From contig NC_021683.1 in the NCBI RefSeq assembly GCF_000247815.1, forward strand, positions 6,495,880 through 6,559,879: a stretch of 64,000 nucleotides of DNA, written 5' to 3'. Position 1 is the stretch's first letter. Each line of letters starts with the position of its first letter. Of the stretch, positions 16,010 to 29,091 are shown piece by piece. Position numbers and translations under genes: made by a program. Under the pieces are notes generated by a model, which saw only the letters and a list, made by a program, of their open reading frames with translations, searched no databases and had not been told where the DNA came from. The stretch comes from Ficedula albicollis (taxonomy: Eukaryota; Chordata; Aves; Passeriformes; Muscicapidae).

Positions 16010-19000
16010 AATGGGGGAATAAACATTTATATCTGAATCCATTCAAAACATACTTTTTTCTCTTGAAAAATCACAATATAAATGTTTAGGGAAAATGGTC
16101 ATGTGAAATCATCTAAATTAGAACTCAAAAGAAGCAGCAAAGTCTTCACTTAATTCTATACATTTGATTACCTCAAATTATTTTATTCTCCATCAGCATT
16201 ATTTCAGCTGTTTGCACAGTCAACACAAGCAGAATATTTTGGCTTCTGTGTGAGCATTTATGAATATCTTGCCTGAAAATATTTTGGCCATTAACTTCCA
16301 TCAGAAAAAACCTACAAGTGACCATCCTAAAATTTTGCTTTTCTTTGTAGAAAACTCCATTATTTATTCCTCTCTTTTTTTTTTTAACTATCTCAGACAA
16401 AACTTACAGTTGCAAACATTAAAATGGTCATTGTGAAACATTTCTCAACTCGTTATGAATTTTATTTTTACCTTTTGAAAACCCCATTTACAAGTGGTTA
16501 AAGCAGTACTATGCAGCAAATGACATCAGGTCAGTCCCTTCACAGAGATTTCAGGAGGAATGTTATCTGCAGCCCATATTTTGTTCATCTACAGCACTCT
16601 TTGGACATGTCATTGCTGAGAAAATTAAACCACAGCCTTTCAAAAAGGTTTTAGTTTAAATGCCTATAAAATGTTCTAAAGCAGCTCACTTGATATTCTT
16701 AAAGAAAACATAAAATGCTCGGGGCAGTTTTTTATTTGTATTTGAGTGAATACCGTGTAGTAGAGAGAACAGCTTTTAGCCAGGCATCACTGCCAGAGTG
16801 GGAAGGGAGCACGCTGCTGATAGCCCTGCCTTTGCCATTTTCAGTTGGCATCAGTTAAACACAGCAAAAATCACAGTCCTGGACAGAAACCAGAGATAAG
16901 GGAACAACAATAGGAGTAAAAGCAAGAGAATCAGCAAAGATTTCCGATCAGTCCAGGAGACCTCCACTTTCAGTTCTGGAAAAGCCACACACCAATATTC
17001 TGCAGTGGCTTTACTGACTGTCTCCATGGGAAGGCAAAACCGTCTCTGTCTTCTGGTACAACAGTTATCAGCCACGTTTCATTTTACAACATAAAAAATT
17101 CCCAGGCCACCAGGAAGTCTCAAAAGTAAATCATGCCAAAGAAATTTGGTAATTCATTTATCCCACCTACACAGAGCAAGTCAGAAGTTTCCAAAACCAT
17201 GTTTGTAACAACAGCATTTACCTTAACAAATACACGTTGTGAAAATGACAAACCAAACAAATGAAGATGATGGAACAAGATTTCATTTGTTTACTGCTGA
17301 CATTCAGTCTGGCACTTACACTGTAAGGAAGTCATTCAAATAAGTTCAGGATCTATGCTTGAGAAGGACTCTCAAAAATCTCCCAAAGCATTGAGGTACA
17401 AGAGACAACAATCACTTCAGTAGAGATGTTTGAAGCAAATAGACTGACTTCATTCCAGATCTAAGTCTCCATTTCAGGTCTGGACAACCCTTTCTTTCCA
17501 GCTTCTGAGCACTACAATATCATTAATTAAGGAATGAATCTGCCAGCAGGAGGGAATAGAGAATGGAAGAAGAGAATTTTTTTTTTCTTATGATGATAGC
17601 AAACAGGAATAACCACAATTTGGCCCAGTCACATTTCATTACCAACCATAAACATTATTTTAGGGGAAGAGATTAGCAGTTAGACTGCATTTACAGGAAT
17701 CTTTGCTGTGACAAAGTGTTCAGATGAGAGTTCTATCCCTTCCTAACAGCAGAAAAAGCCCTGAGCAGTGTTCAGCTGTGCTGGCCATGGGTACACACAC
17801 AGAGTATTTGATCTTCCAAGACAAGCAATGGTCTGAATTGTTTTCCTAAGAGCCTGACTTTAGCTGAAGATCATTTAAAACCCCACATTACTGATTATGA
17901 AATAAGCACATATGTAATCCAATAATGATAAATTTCACCTCATCACCTAAAGTAAGCTCAGCTGTTGTTTCAATAAAAAGACATTCTGTGTGAAAACATT
18001 TCCTTTAGAAACATAAAGCCAAAAAGGAGACAATAAATATATATCACAAGTGGAACTGACAGCTTTGTTGATACTTTCTGCCATAATTCCTTTAAAAGTC
18101 GAAAATTCACATACATTTCTCATCAAGGGAATGAAAGAAGTCAACACATCATTTTTTCTCACAAAATCACCTCTTTAGGTGCAAAAGCTAAGAGAGAGGC
18201 TCACTTTGTACACAGTAGTTCATCACATGCAACCAGTATAATTCATTCAGCTCAGGCAACATCTTGTTCCTTGGCAGAACTAGTTAAATTACTTCTGATT
18301 ACTCATGCTATCTTCACAAACAAAAATTTATTTGCCAAAAAACTTTATTTTAGCGTTGTTACACATGAAGAAGAAAATATTAAGTTTTTACATTTATGCC
18401 ATGATATTACAAGCAGAATGGCCACCAGTGGTCACAAGAGGAAACAGAAAAGGACTTTTTGGATGCCCACCTTTCTGATTTTTGGGACCTTTGCCTTGGA
18501 AATGGGGAAATCCCTTTCCTACAGAGGCAGGGCACTGCTCTGCCATGAGAAGCCTGACTGTCAATAATATTCTGCAGATCATGCCACTGCTCCATAATTA
18601 ATACTGTTAGATAACCACATTGTTTGGGATGGGATGAGCTACTTGACATGAGTAGACAATCAGATTCTAAATGACACTGTTATAAATTCATTATCATAAA
18701 AAATTGCCAAGACAGTTGTTTTACTTGAAGTGCTAAATTAGTTTTCTTGAACTGGTAGTATTCATCATAATGCAAGTTTGACAATTCGGGACAACAATTT
18801 AATAGTAACGCTGTTCAGTGGAAAGAAATTGTGTTTCCAATTTTCTCACAAAATGAAAAAACCCTAATTGTATTCATTAATAGATTACAGTGAAAGACAA
18901 GGTAATCCTAAGAAAAATACCTACATTCAAGAGTGTTGAACTTCAGTGAAAAATTTAATCCTAGTATTTCCAATTATTCTTATGCTCTAGCTTGTTAAAC

Positions 19001-21639
19001 TGAAGTGTTCTTCAATATATTTTGCATAACTGTAGGTACAGCATTCAAAGAAAAGAAAACAGTGCTAATGTGTCAGTTGAGCACAAGGATTTTCAAACCT
19101 ATTCCTTTCACATAAAATCTAGTGCTCAACACTTGATCAAATGCTTCCATAACCAGTTAGAAGTCTCACCAGTTATTTGTAAGTACCCACCCATCTATGA
19201 GAAAGTAAAGAAATTGAAATGGTGTGTCCAAACATTAAAAATAAGCTCACAGAAACTTTCAACTCTTATGTCTGCTCAACATTTTTGGAAAAAAATACTT
19301 CCATTGTTGGGAATATCAGCCCTTAAGTCGATACTGCTGGAAGAGATGGAAATCTACAGCACTGACAAATCAATCTTGCATGTTTTGGACAAGTAGATTT
19401 GTTTTTCAAGACAAACAATTCTCTCTATATATCAAAAAATACTTTGTTTTTATTTAAGATGCATCATCCAAGATTGCTATCTTTATCTTATTTCAAGGTG
19501 ATGCTTTTGCAATTAATAAAATTCCTCAACTACCTTCTATAGATTTTTTTGGCATGCACTGAAGACTATGCTATATCCATAGTGATACTTCATAACTGCA
19601 AAAACATGTTGTCACTAAAATAATGGATGGAATTTGACTACATTGTTTATATTTACTGACATCCTCCTTGCTAAAATAGGATAGATGCTACTACTCTAAC
19701 AACTTCCTAGAAACAGCAGAATAAAGAGGTTGGAAAAACCAAATGCCTCAAGTATTCCAAATCTAAAAGAAACTCTAAAAGCTAAGCAAATTCAGAAAAT
19801 CTGATTACAAATCCTCATACAGATTACTGCAAAACTACTAAGTCCTGTATCACTTGTGATTCACTTTTACACTGAATTAAGCACAATGGATTGGTTCATT
19901 ATGATGTTTACCTTCCCTCTGAAGGGAATGAGTGCAGATCTGCTACTTTTTCACAAGAAAATCATACAAACTCAGGTCATCTAACACATATCAAAACACA
20001 GAACCATGTTAATGTTTCAACTGCCAAAGAGATTCAAGTCCTTTTTTTGCCAAATCCTTTTCCATTCTTAAATTTGGTTATTGAATCATATATTCAGGAT
20101 TTGACCAGTATCTAACTCAATCCTTTCAGTAACTCTCAGAGCAATACACAATGGACAGTACTGAGGTACAAAATGCCAGTGAATATCCAGTGGAAAAATT
20201 GAAACAGTCTCATCAAACCACAGCCCTACTTCCCTCCACATGGAAATCTGCCCAATGCTCCAAGCTGGGTAAGGAGCATCCTGCTAATTTGAGTCTTGCC
20301 TTCAGGGGGAAAAAAAAAAAAACCACCCAAAAAAAAAAACCAGCGCACAACACCAAAACCAACAAATCCATCCAAGTTCGTTCCTCCAAATCTTCGTCAG
20401 AGGAAAACAAAAGATGTCTATATATACAACAAACTTGGGAATAGAGAACTAACAGGAACTAGAAACACTATTAGCATCACAGTGGGACACCTCCCAGAAG
20501 CCTAGAAATATTCATATTTCTGTTCATACACATATTTGATAGCTTTCCTGGAAGGAAGTTCTTAGGAAGGTTAATTCAGTTATGCAGTTATGTCCAGGGA
20601 ATGCCAACATGATGATAAATGACATGTCACAAAGTAAAAAAAACAAATAGATGAATCTTCCTTTTTCAGAAAACAGACCCTTATTGTGCTCACCTATCCA
20701 AGAATATGAACTATATGAAAGACTCAAGTGTACTTTTCACTTCTATAGATGGACAGATATGTAGGTACATACACATATATATAATACACACACGTAAAAA
20801 TAGTAAGAATATTGAAAAAACATTATGTAGCACTCTGCATTTGACATACTTTATTATTTTTGGACCTTGCAAATATACTTTTTAAATGACTTTTCTCTAA
20901 AAGAAGGGACTTTCTAGCTCATATTACTTGGAGGCTGCTGCTGTTTACTCTTCCATCTTTTTTGTAAAGTCAGAAGAGATTTCCCTGAGAACTTCAAATA
21001 AATAAGATATCCAGCTGCACAAACACTATACATTCTGTTAGATTACTTTGGCTTCCTAAGGAATATTTGACTTTCTCTGGATGTAAATGATTAAAGAGAA
21101 TCCATCATCTGAAACTGATTGGTGAACTGTTTAAAGTGGTATGGCACTTCTTCAAAGATGATAGAGTGAGAAATGAAAAGAGCATGGTACAAAAAAGCAT
21201 CTCAGATATCCAAGGGGTTCAAGGGAAATAAGGCAACTAAGCACTGCATTGCCCAATTAAGAAACAGTAGTTAAATGAGTTTCATAACATAGGATCCACA
21301 TTCTTAAGAAAAAAAAAAAAACAACTTCATATTTCACCTATTTTACCCAGGGCCAACAAAAGCTTTGGGTTTCCTGAACATCTATCCATTCATAAATAGA
21401 AACTTGAAAAAAAAATGTGAGGAAAGATAAACCATGTTCTAGAATCCACAAAATTTATATTGCTCTGTGAGTTATGATCACAAAATGGCACGGAATAACA
21501 ACATTCAATTATGTAATTTCATTACTTTTACTATTTACCAGTCTCATTTTGGGCTCAGGATTTTAACTTCTAAGGGTCGAAGAAACAAAAACTAACCTTC
21601 ATCCAAAAATATTTATTTTGCTGAAATTCAGACGTGTGG

Positions 21640-21850
21640 ATCATCATTGCCCAGCTTCTCTGGGCAACCTGTGCCAGGGCCTCCCCACCCTCACAGGGAG
21701 GCAAACCTGCCCATTCTCAATTTGGACCCATTCCTCCTTATTCTGCCACTCCATGCCCTTGTAAAAAAGTCCCTCCCAGCTCCCTTGGGGCTCATTTAGG
21801 TACTGCAAGTACCTAAATCCTCTTTCCCAGGATGAACAACTCCCAAAAAA
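21640..21850 (-). mobile_element. CR1 LINE fragment, 3' tail missing
   Basis: The plus strand shows the reverse complement of the CR1 3' region: GCTTCTCTGGGCAACCTGTG, CCAGGGCCTCCCCACCCTCA, then TCCATGCCCTTGTAAAAAAG, a CATTTAGGTACTG block and CAGGATGAACAACTCCC. The element therefore lies on the minus strand, the same sense as WWOX. The last roughly 150 nt of the normal CR1 end, including the octamer tail, are absent at the left boundary, so this copy was cut down by a later deletion or rearrangement. Both edges are approximate. Confidence 0.87.
21794..21818. repeat. Perfect 10-bp inverted repeat inside CR1
   Basis: ATTTAGGTAC and GTACCTAAAT are separated by the loop TGCAA. The left arm belongs to the normal CR1 sequence. 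The right arm appears to come from local change in this copy. Confidence 0.85.
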
Positions 21851-24800
21851 GACCTTTTTACGGACTATTTTTCTATAATAAGTGATTAAAAACTCATTGC
21901 TAATTAAAAAAAAAAAAAAAAAACAAAACTTTATCACTGAGTATTTGAGATTATCTTTCTAGAATGGAGCAGTTCACTGGATCATTATACAAGAACCACA
22001 GCACATTGACTTTGCTCTGATTACAGTTCTCATTCCTAAAAACTTTATTGCTCTCTAGTTACTAAAGAAAATAAATAACCCTGTGATTTATGTGCTAGCT
22101 GGTTAACAAAGAAGGTCTGGATTATATTTTATTTACAACAAAATGAGTAAGTGACCTTGCTCAGGCTCACAAATGAGAAACTCTGAGGCCACAGGGAGGG
22201 TTGAGGGGTCTGGAGTGTCAAGGGGCAGCACAAATCAGTGGGAGACTTTGGGCACACCTACATTTGGTCTTCAGCAATGCATAGTAATGCCAAACACCAA
22301 TTTTCACTGCTCACTAGGTCACAAAGATCAGGCAAAAAGTACAGGATTATTCTATGAAAGTCCTTTTGTTTACCAGACCTTCTTTAAATTATTCATACAA
22401 CAATATTTAGCATAATCTGAGGGCAGATTAGGAGTGGACAAAGAACACCAGCAGCAAAGATAGAATTACTACTTCAGGCCAGAAAATATCAAAAAGTGGT
22501 TCAGACCATTGCTGCCACTGTCCCAAGTCAAGCCATATGTTCACATTAGCACTAAATAAATGCATGAAAAATAGAGACAATCTGTTTCAGCTTTTAAAAG
22601 AATCATCAAGACTTAATTTCAAACCAGATTACTCTCAGCAAAAGTTACTGTTGATGGCTAAAGCCAGAAAAAGCAGATGAACATGTATGTTTATAGTTTT
22701 GGGTTCTACAACTCAAGTATGTGATGCACCCAGAAAGTTCCTCATGGTGGATTTTCCCTTACGTTCTCCTTCCCAATTATTTTTAACAAAGCTGTATGAT
22801 AAATTCTTTTGCTGTTTTCTTAGCAATGCTTGTCAAAAAATATTAGATTTATGTGAACTACACAAGATTTTTTTTTTTTTGTGGCCACAAAACCAGAAGG
22901 GCCACAAACCTCTACAGAAAAGGAGTTTTAACAAGGTGTTTATGCAGCAAAGTAGCACATACCCACTTTTGAGAGAGAAGACCTCATTTCTAATCAGTCA
23001 GAAGGAAAGGAGGCCAAGTGCTTGTACATATAAATCTAGAAGATTTTCTAATGCTGTTATTAGCTATTTTCTTTCCTGACAAAAGAGAATAAAACCATGC
23101 ACTGTGAAAACAGATTCCCACAAAGAGGACTCTTTTTCCCCATAAACTTCCACATCTTTTTGGAATAACTGACATCAAAAAAGAGAATATCTGTACAGCA
23201 ATATGTAAAATAAATGCAAAATCAAAAAAAGACCCAGAACTATAGAATTTCACTGCCTAATACTTTTAAAAATTATCTTTTTTTACTGTCTCTTCAAACT
23301 CACAGTTCTAATTTTAGTCATCTTTACCCATGGATAATCAAAGCCTTCCTTATTTTCAGTTGTTGCAGTAGTTGATCAATTTTCAGCAAAGAACACAACT
23401 CACCATGTTTCAGTATGAATATCTCAAGAACACTACCATAAGGATGAGGCAAATTCATAATACTGAGTATAGTGATGGCATAAAAAACCAAAGGTAAATG
23501 GACAAAAAGAAACCAAACCCAAAACTGAACATCCTGTTCCGCTGTTTCTATCAGAGTGCAACTCCTTTCACCCCAGCACCTCAACACTCATAATGTAACA
23601 GGAATTTCCTTCCTTATGGTTTCTCAAATACATTCTGAGCAGATCAATGCTGCACAGCACCTCAGAGACTCCACAGCACTCCAGGTGCACTTTAGCTCCA
23701 GAAGTGATGGAGAGTCAAAGGGAAGAAATAACAATAAGGGGGTTTTCAGTCTGAAAATATAGGGAATTCTATTTTAATTTAAAATTTTAATTTAATACCA
23801 TGCAATATAAAACATCAAGGACCTAATATTTCCCTGCCTTGCAGCCACGTACTTAAAGCATTCCGAAATTCTGCAAGGATCTGGCAGGGAAGAAGTAATT
23901 CTTTATTTCCTCCACGAAATTACAGGACAAAAACAGAGCTGCTCCACGAACAGCTATGGGGCCGTGCTGGACACGGCAAATTCTGTGGCCATTGCTCCCC
24001 CTGAGCACCACTCTGAGATCCTGACCTGTTCACTTTGGCACAGGGATAGGTTTCCATAGAGACTTCCCATTGCTGTGGTGGAGGTTACAGGGGACAAATT
24101 TAATTTGCCCTTATATTTCATGCTACATTTATTTTAGCAGCAAGTTAAAAATATGTATCAGTTAAATGTAAGTTTAGTAATAAACTAGCTTAGATTACAT
24201 TTTTTTGCTGGATAGGACACACAAAATGATCAACAACTACTTTGGAGGCATCTCTTTACTATCCTATTACAACAAATCAAAATGTTCTTCCACATAAACC
24301 TTTTTTCCTTTTATCCAATTCAGTCAATTTTAAATAGCAGTTTTGTGCAAGGAAGCACATGCTATCAGGGTTCAATGAAATAATTGTCCCTACGTGGTAC
24401 TGGAGGTAAGGGCCACAAACCTGCATGTCAAAAAGGAGAGCTGTGGCTTAGCATCACTTTAACATTTCCACTTCAGGCATTAATCCACCAACCAGAACTG
24501 CCCATGTGATTTATTCACTCTCTACAAGTGCTAATATCCAGTTGATGGCTACTTCCTTTTCACTCTCCCATCCTCTTTCACTTCCTGCCCAGAACTCAAC
24601 CTGAGAAAAGAAACTCAATTTGATCAAACATGAACTCTGAGGTTCTTCTCAAAAAGAGCTGCCTCTTGCTTTTCAAGAAACCCCAGTGCATTTGCAGAAG
24701 TGTCTTAAGGAAGGAAATAGAGGCCAAATTCTGTGCTGGAACATGCTTATACCCACCCTGCCCAGGGCTGCTCTTGGGGCTGAACAGGCAGAATTCAGGG

Positions 24801-26490
24801 CAGAATTTGGCCTGAACTGTGAATGTAGAGCTGGAAGCCAACATCAACTCAACACAGCCCACACAGATCTTTGGACAGCAAAAAATGTTTGCTTGGAGAG
24901 GGAATTCTATCCCCAGCTCTAAGGGTAATTCCAGCTTCTTCAGCAAAGGACAGGGCAGAAAGCAAAGAGTTGATGAGGCTGCAGGGCCCCTTTTGGGCTT
25001 CCATCAAAAGCAAACAGATGTGATCATTAGGTTGCAGTCACTCCTGTAGATGCAGATTGATTTCTTGCCAGAATAACATTTCTGAGTTGATGTTAGAAGT
25101 GCATGGAAATCATTGCATGAAATTCAAATTTAGACACTTCCAACTTATGGCAAAAGTAAATCCAGTGAAGCCAGTGTAGGCACTGGGGTTTCCTGTATGG
25201 ACACTGCAATTCAGGGCCACGCCTCAAACACCTCTGGGAAAATATCCCAGGGACAAGAATTCATGGGTTTTATATAAAAATTAGACATGCAGAAGAGTTT
25301 GGGGCTCTTAGAAATATTCCTCATGATTCTCAACAGCAATACTTCAAATACAAAATCCAGTTCTGGAAAGTCACTATCTTTGGGGGAGGAGGGAGAAATC
25401 AAAGAGCACTTCAAGCATCAGTCAAAAATTAAGGGCAGAATTCTCTTACTACTTCTAACTGGCTTCTAAGGGTGACAAGTTGAGCTTTTATAAATGTAAT
25501 TTATATCCCAGAAACAGAACCAACGTTTTACTCCCAGCCATTAAAACGGGGTAACACATCTGCTAAAACTCCAACACAATGGCTGGCTTTGCACTGCAAC
25601 AGGAAACGTAACCCAATAGTCTCAGAACTTCCCCAAAGCCCAGCCATTTCTTAATGTGAAAGGATTTGAAAATACAGCCCACTGAAACATCTGTTAAGCT
25701 CTTGCTACTCTAACACATGATATTCTTTCTGCTCTGTTACCTGCCAACAAAAATATTTGGGTCTGTGTAAGACTATCACAAGTGTGTGATAATAGCACTC
25801 TGCTTATAATTTTATATGCCCTTGTACACTGAAAATCACCTGGGGGTGACACTGGATACCACACTCAGTGTAAGCTCGAAACTTACAATAAATATGTTTA
25901 ATTTTAGCCTTGTATGTAAATAATGACAAGTCAGATGGGTTTTATTTAAACAAAAAAAAAATCCCCCGAAAAAAACCAAAACAAAAACCAACTCAGTCAA
26001 AATTTTCTCAGTTTAGTTTTTAAAGAGAGAGGGGAAGAGAATAAAAGAGGTAGAAAGAAAAGAACACAAAACCCTAGAGACTTAGATCAAACCAGCAAAT
26101 ATATGCATGGCCTACACAGTTACTTTCAGAGTTTCTCTTCCAATTCATTTTTTACAGTGGCCACTTGTTTTAATTGATATTTAATTATAATCTAAGCATC
26201 TCCAACTTACTGAGTAACTATTTAATGGCAAGTAAAAAAGAGGCCTATTGACATTACTATAGCTACAGTTACTTCAATAATAAAATGGTAATTTATTTTC
26301 AACTGTTTCTTTCTACAAAATACTTCTAAATTTCTATGTAGAAATCCTAATGGATTTTAGATTTCAAAAAGAGGTGGGTGGGAAAGAAAGGAATAGTCTT
26401 CAGTTTCCATTGCTCTACTTCAAACTACTTCCTGGACACCATGATAATACAAAAATGCCTTAGAATCAGGCCTGTGCAGCTGCAGTTTCT

Positions 26491-26540
26491 GTCTGTGTAT
26501 ATATAGATATAAATATAGATATATGCATGTATCTATGCAG
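26491..26540. repeat. TA/GATA-rich microsatellite
   Basis: An interrupted TATATAGATATAAATATAGATATATG run mixes TA and ATAGAT units, followed by CATGTATCTATG. It is a decayed simple repeat. Confidence 0.7.
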
Positions 26541-28826
26541 ACTCCAGGAGCCCCATAGATCAGGACATAGCAAACAGTTTCAAACTGGCTCCAGGAAGGA
26601 TTGGCCTCTCCCCACACCAAAATTCTGCAGCAGATAAAGCTACAACCTCAGATACCAAAACAGGTCCAGGCATTTCTGTGTGGCTCCTTGCCTGGCTCCC
26701 CTCTCTCCACACAACCTTGTCTCCAACCTCAATTCCAGTGACTGGCCCAGCTCAGCTGGAGCTACTTAAAATGCTGCTGCATCATGCTGCATTGTGCAAT
26801 GCAGACATCCTTGGAAAACTCAGGAAGGAGCAGCTCACCACCTTGGGACTGCAGCTGTAAAGCTTTGAGATCACTCCCAACATTCAGGCCAAAACACTCA
26901 TCTAAGCTCCAGGGTGAGCTGCCACAGAAACATGGAAAGGAAGCCCAGAAAAAGATCCCCAACCAAGCCTATTCCAGGTTGGTAACAGCACAATGCCTGA
27001 AAAAGAAGCAGCAGCAGCAAATCATTTGCTCCCTAGAAGCCTTAAAATAGAAACTCACACTGATGATGTTGAGAATTTCAGCTCAGCTTGTTTGCATACC
27101 CAGGAAAGGGGCACTTTTCTAGTTTTACTGGAAATTCCAACACTGGTAGAGTTCAGGGGAACAATTCATATCAGAATGAGAGTTGTAAAACTGATGCTTA
27201 ACCTTAGCCCATCCCCTCCACCATGACATTCAAATAACCTCAGTGAAATACAAACATGAAGGACTTAACAGAAGTGATTTGGGTTAGCCCAGAGCACACT
27301 GTTATTCAGAGCTGGTATCTTTGTCCTGTACTTTGTATTCTCTTATATGTAATACCCATTAATAGACACTATTTTAAAATCTATAAATTCTTTTAAAGAA
27401 TTCAAAATTAACATCAGTGTTTTATTTTGTTCCTTAGAGGATAAGATTCCCTAAGTAACAAACAAAAGATTCCCCTTGTGAAAACACATCAGAGTAAATA
27501 AAACAATTCATAAATGTCCACAGACTGGATCCTTTTCATGGGATTTTGATAACATTCACTTACACATTCTCAGGAGAACTCCAAGAATTTGTTTTACAAA
27601 CAATCCCTAACACAGCAGAGACCTGGTTTTATAGGTCCTGGTCAAAAAAACATGCTGTTGAAAGATATTATTACTTGTCCCAAGGTATCAGAGCACTCAC
27701 ATATCAATCTTGTGGACATAAAAAGGTTTTACATATGTACAGGCTGCAAAATGCAGGCAGAGGTTGGAGGTGTGAGGGCTCTCCTGACTGACACGTGGTC
27801 AACACTGGGGTGTTTGTATTTTTGCTCCACTGAAGATCCAATATTTTTGTTTTATGGACATGTAATCGGATTTTTAAATACCCTGTGTTTTCCACACACA
27901 TTACCCCAGCATAAATTAAGATTTTGCAGGGGTATGGATCTTCTCATGTCCCTGATTCATAGGAGCAAACATTCAAGGGAGACTTCTTCTCCCTGCTCCT
28001 CTTTTTGGGAACACCTTTCTCTCCCAGTGAAAAAGGAATGAGAAACAGTCTATAAAGGTTAAAGGAAGCCAGTTCTCAATGAAATAAATGCCATTCTCTG
28101 CCTAAAAAATACTTTGGTCTCCTTATAACTGGAGGATCAGAGGATATATCAGAGGATAAGGGTAACCCCTCCAAGGGCTGGAGGCGCTGCAGATTCTTAC
28201 ATAATAAAGACTCATAACCTTGGCGATGGAAGAACTGCAAAGCCTTTCATTATGCCATGGTTCCAGTCCAAAAGCCAATGGAGGCAAATGGAAAACACCC
28301 ATTGTCTTCAGCACTTTGTAAGAATCAAGGAAATTGTTGGGTTGTTGCTTTTTTTTAAATATGAATGAAGGTGCTTTTACCACTGAAAGCACTTTCCCTC
28401 AGCCATTAATAATGTCTGTAGTATCTTTTCTAACTAGGGCATCTGTTTACATAAAAAATGCAGTCAACATATTCCACTTAAAAGCCAAAGCAATTTTTTT
28501 GATGTTTTATGTACCCTGAGCACAGAAATAACTCTAAACTAGTCTGCACCTGAGACACAGAATGTACTTAATCACAGTGAAAATCATATATTCAAACAAG
28601 GTCATGCACTCCATCTCAGAAGGTTCCTTAGATGATTGACAAAGTAAATCTTAAGTGGTTGAAGAATCCTCTTCTAGAGCACCATCTTGGCATGATTTTT
28701 GCCATTAAAATTGGGGTCATTGTTATAAAAGCAAAGAGAGCTTTACATACATCTGGATTTTCACAACGAGTCTGCCCCAATTCGAAAAAACGAAGACGCA
28801 CAAAATAGTTTCAGGCGTTCACTTAC

Positions 28827-29091
28827 CATGGACTTGGTGAAAGGTCGAGCCAAGGTGAAGAGCAGAGTGTAGACCCACCAGCTGCGATGGATGGAGGAAT
28901 AAATCATATTTCCAGGATGGACGGCGTTGGACGTCACCCCGTGGGCAGAGAGGCGTCGGTTCAGCTCGTTGGAGAACAGGATGTTGCAAAGCTTGGAGCG
29001 GTTGTAGGCCAGCATAGCCCAATATTCCTTCTTAGATGGAGAAAGCAGGCTGAAATCCAGCTTTCCAGAGGAGTCGTTGATTTCTGTAAAT
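28827..29091 (-). CDS. WWOX: WWOX exon 8 (SDR domain, catalytic Tyr/Lys)
   Basis: This 265-nt coding exon corresponds to human codons 264 (last base) to 352. The translation begins [13 protein letters not shown] and ends ARPFTKSM. It contains the SDR YxxxK catalytic motif as YNRSK (Tyr293, codon at 29006-29004, and Lys297 in human numbering). The tyrosine that is phosphorylated in human WWOX (Tyr287) is also conserved. Residues after the active site ([14 protein letters not shown]) follow the usual SDR pattern. The acceptor on the minus strand is TTTTTCAG/A and the donor is ATG/GTAAGT, both strong. Substitutions against human are conservative (for example SPSKKEYW for SPTKNDYW). There is no frameshift or stop, so the exon looks functional. 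Exon length equals the human length, and the recognition rests on family sequence known to me, not on a search. Confidence 0.97.

Noticed and set aside
19022..19396. 124-codon frame on plus
   Set aside because: A chance open frame in AT-rich intron with no family resemblance.
22687..23079. 130-codon frame on plus
   Set aside because: No motif, and homopolymer-derived Phe/Lys runs. Judged a chance frame.
27589..28041. 150-codon frame on plus, antisense near exon 8
   Set aside because: No similarity noticed to any protein and no evidence of an antisense gene.
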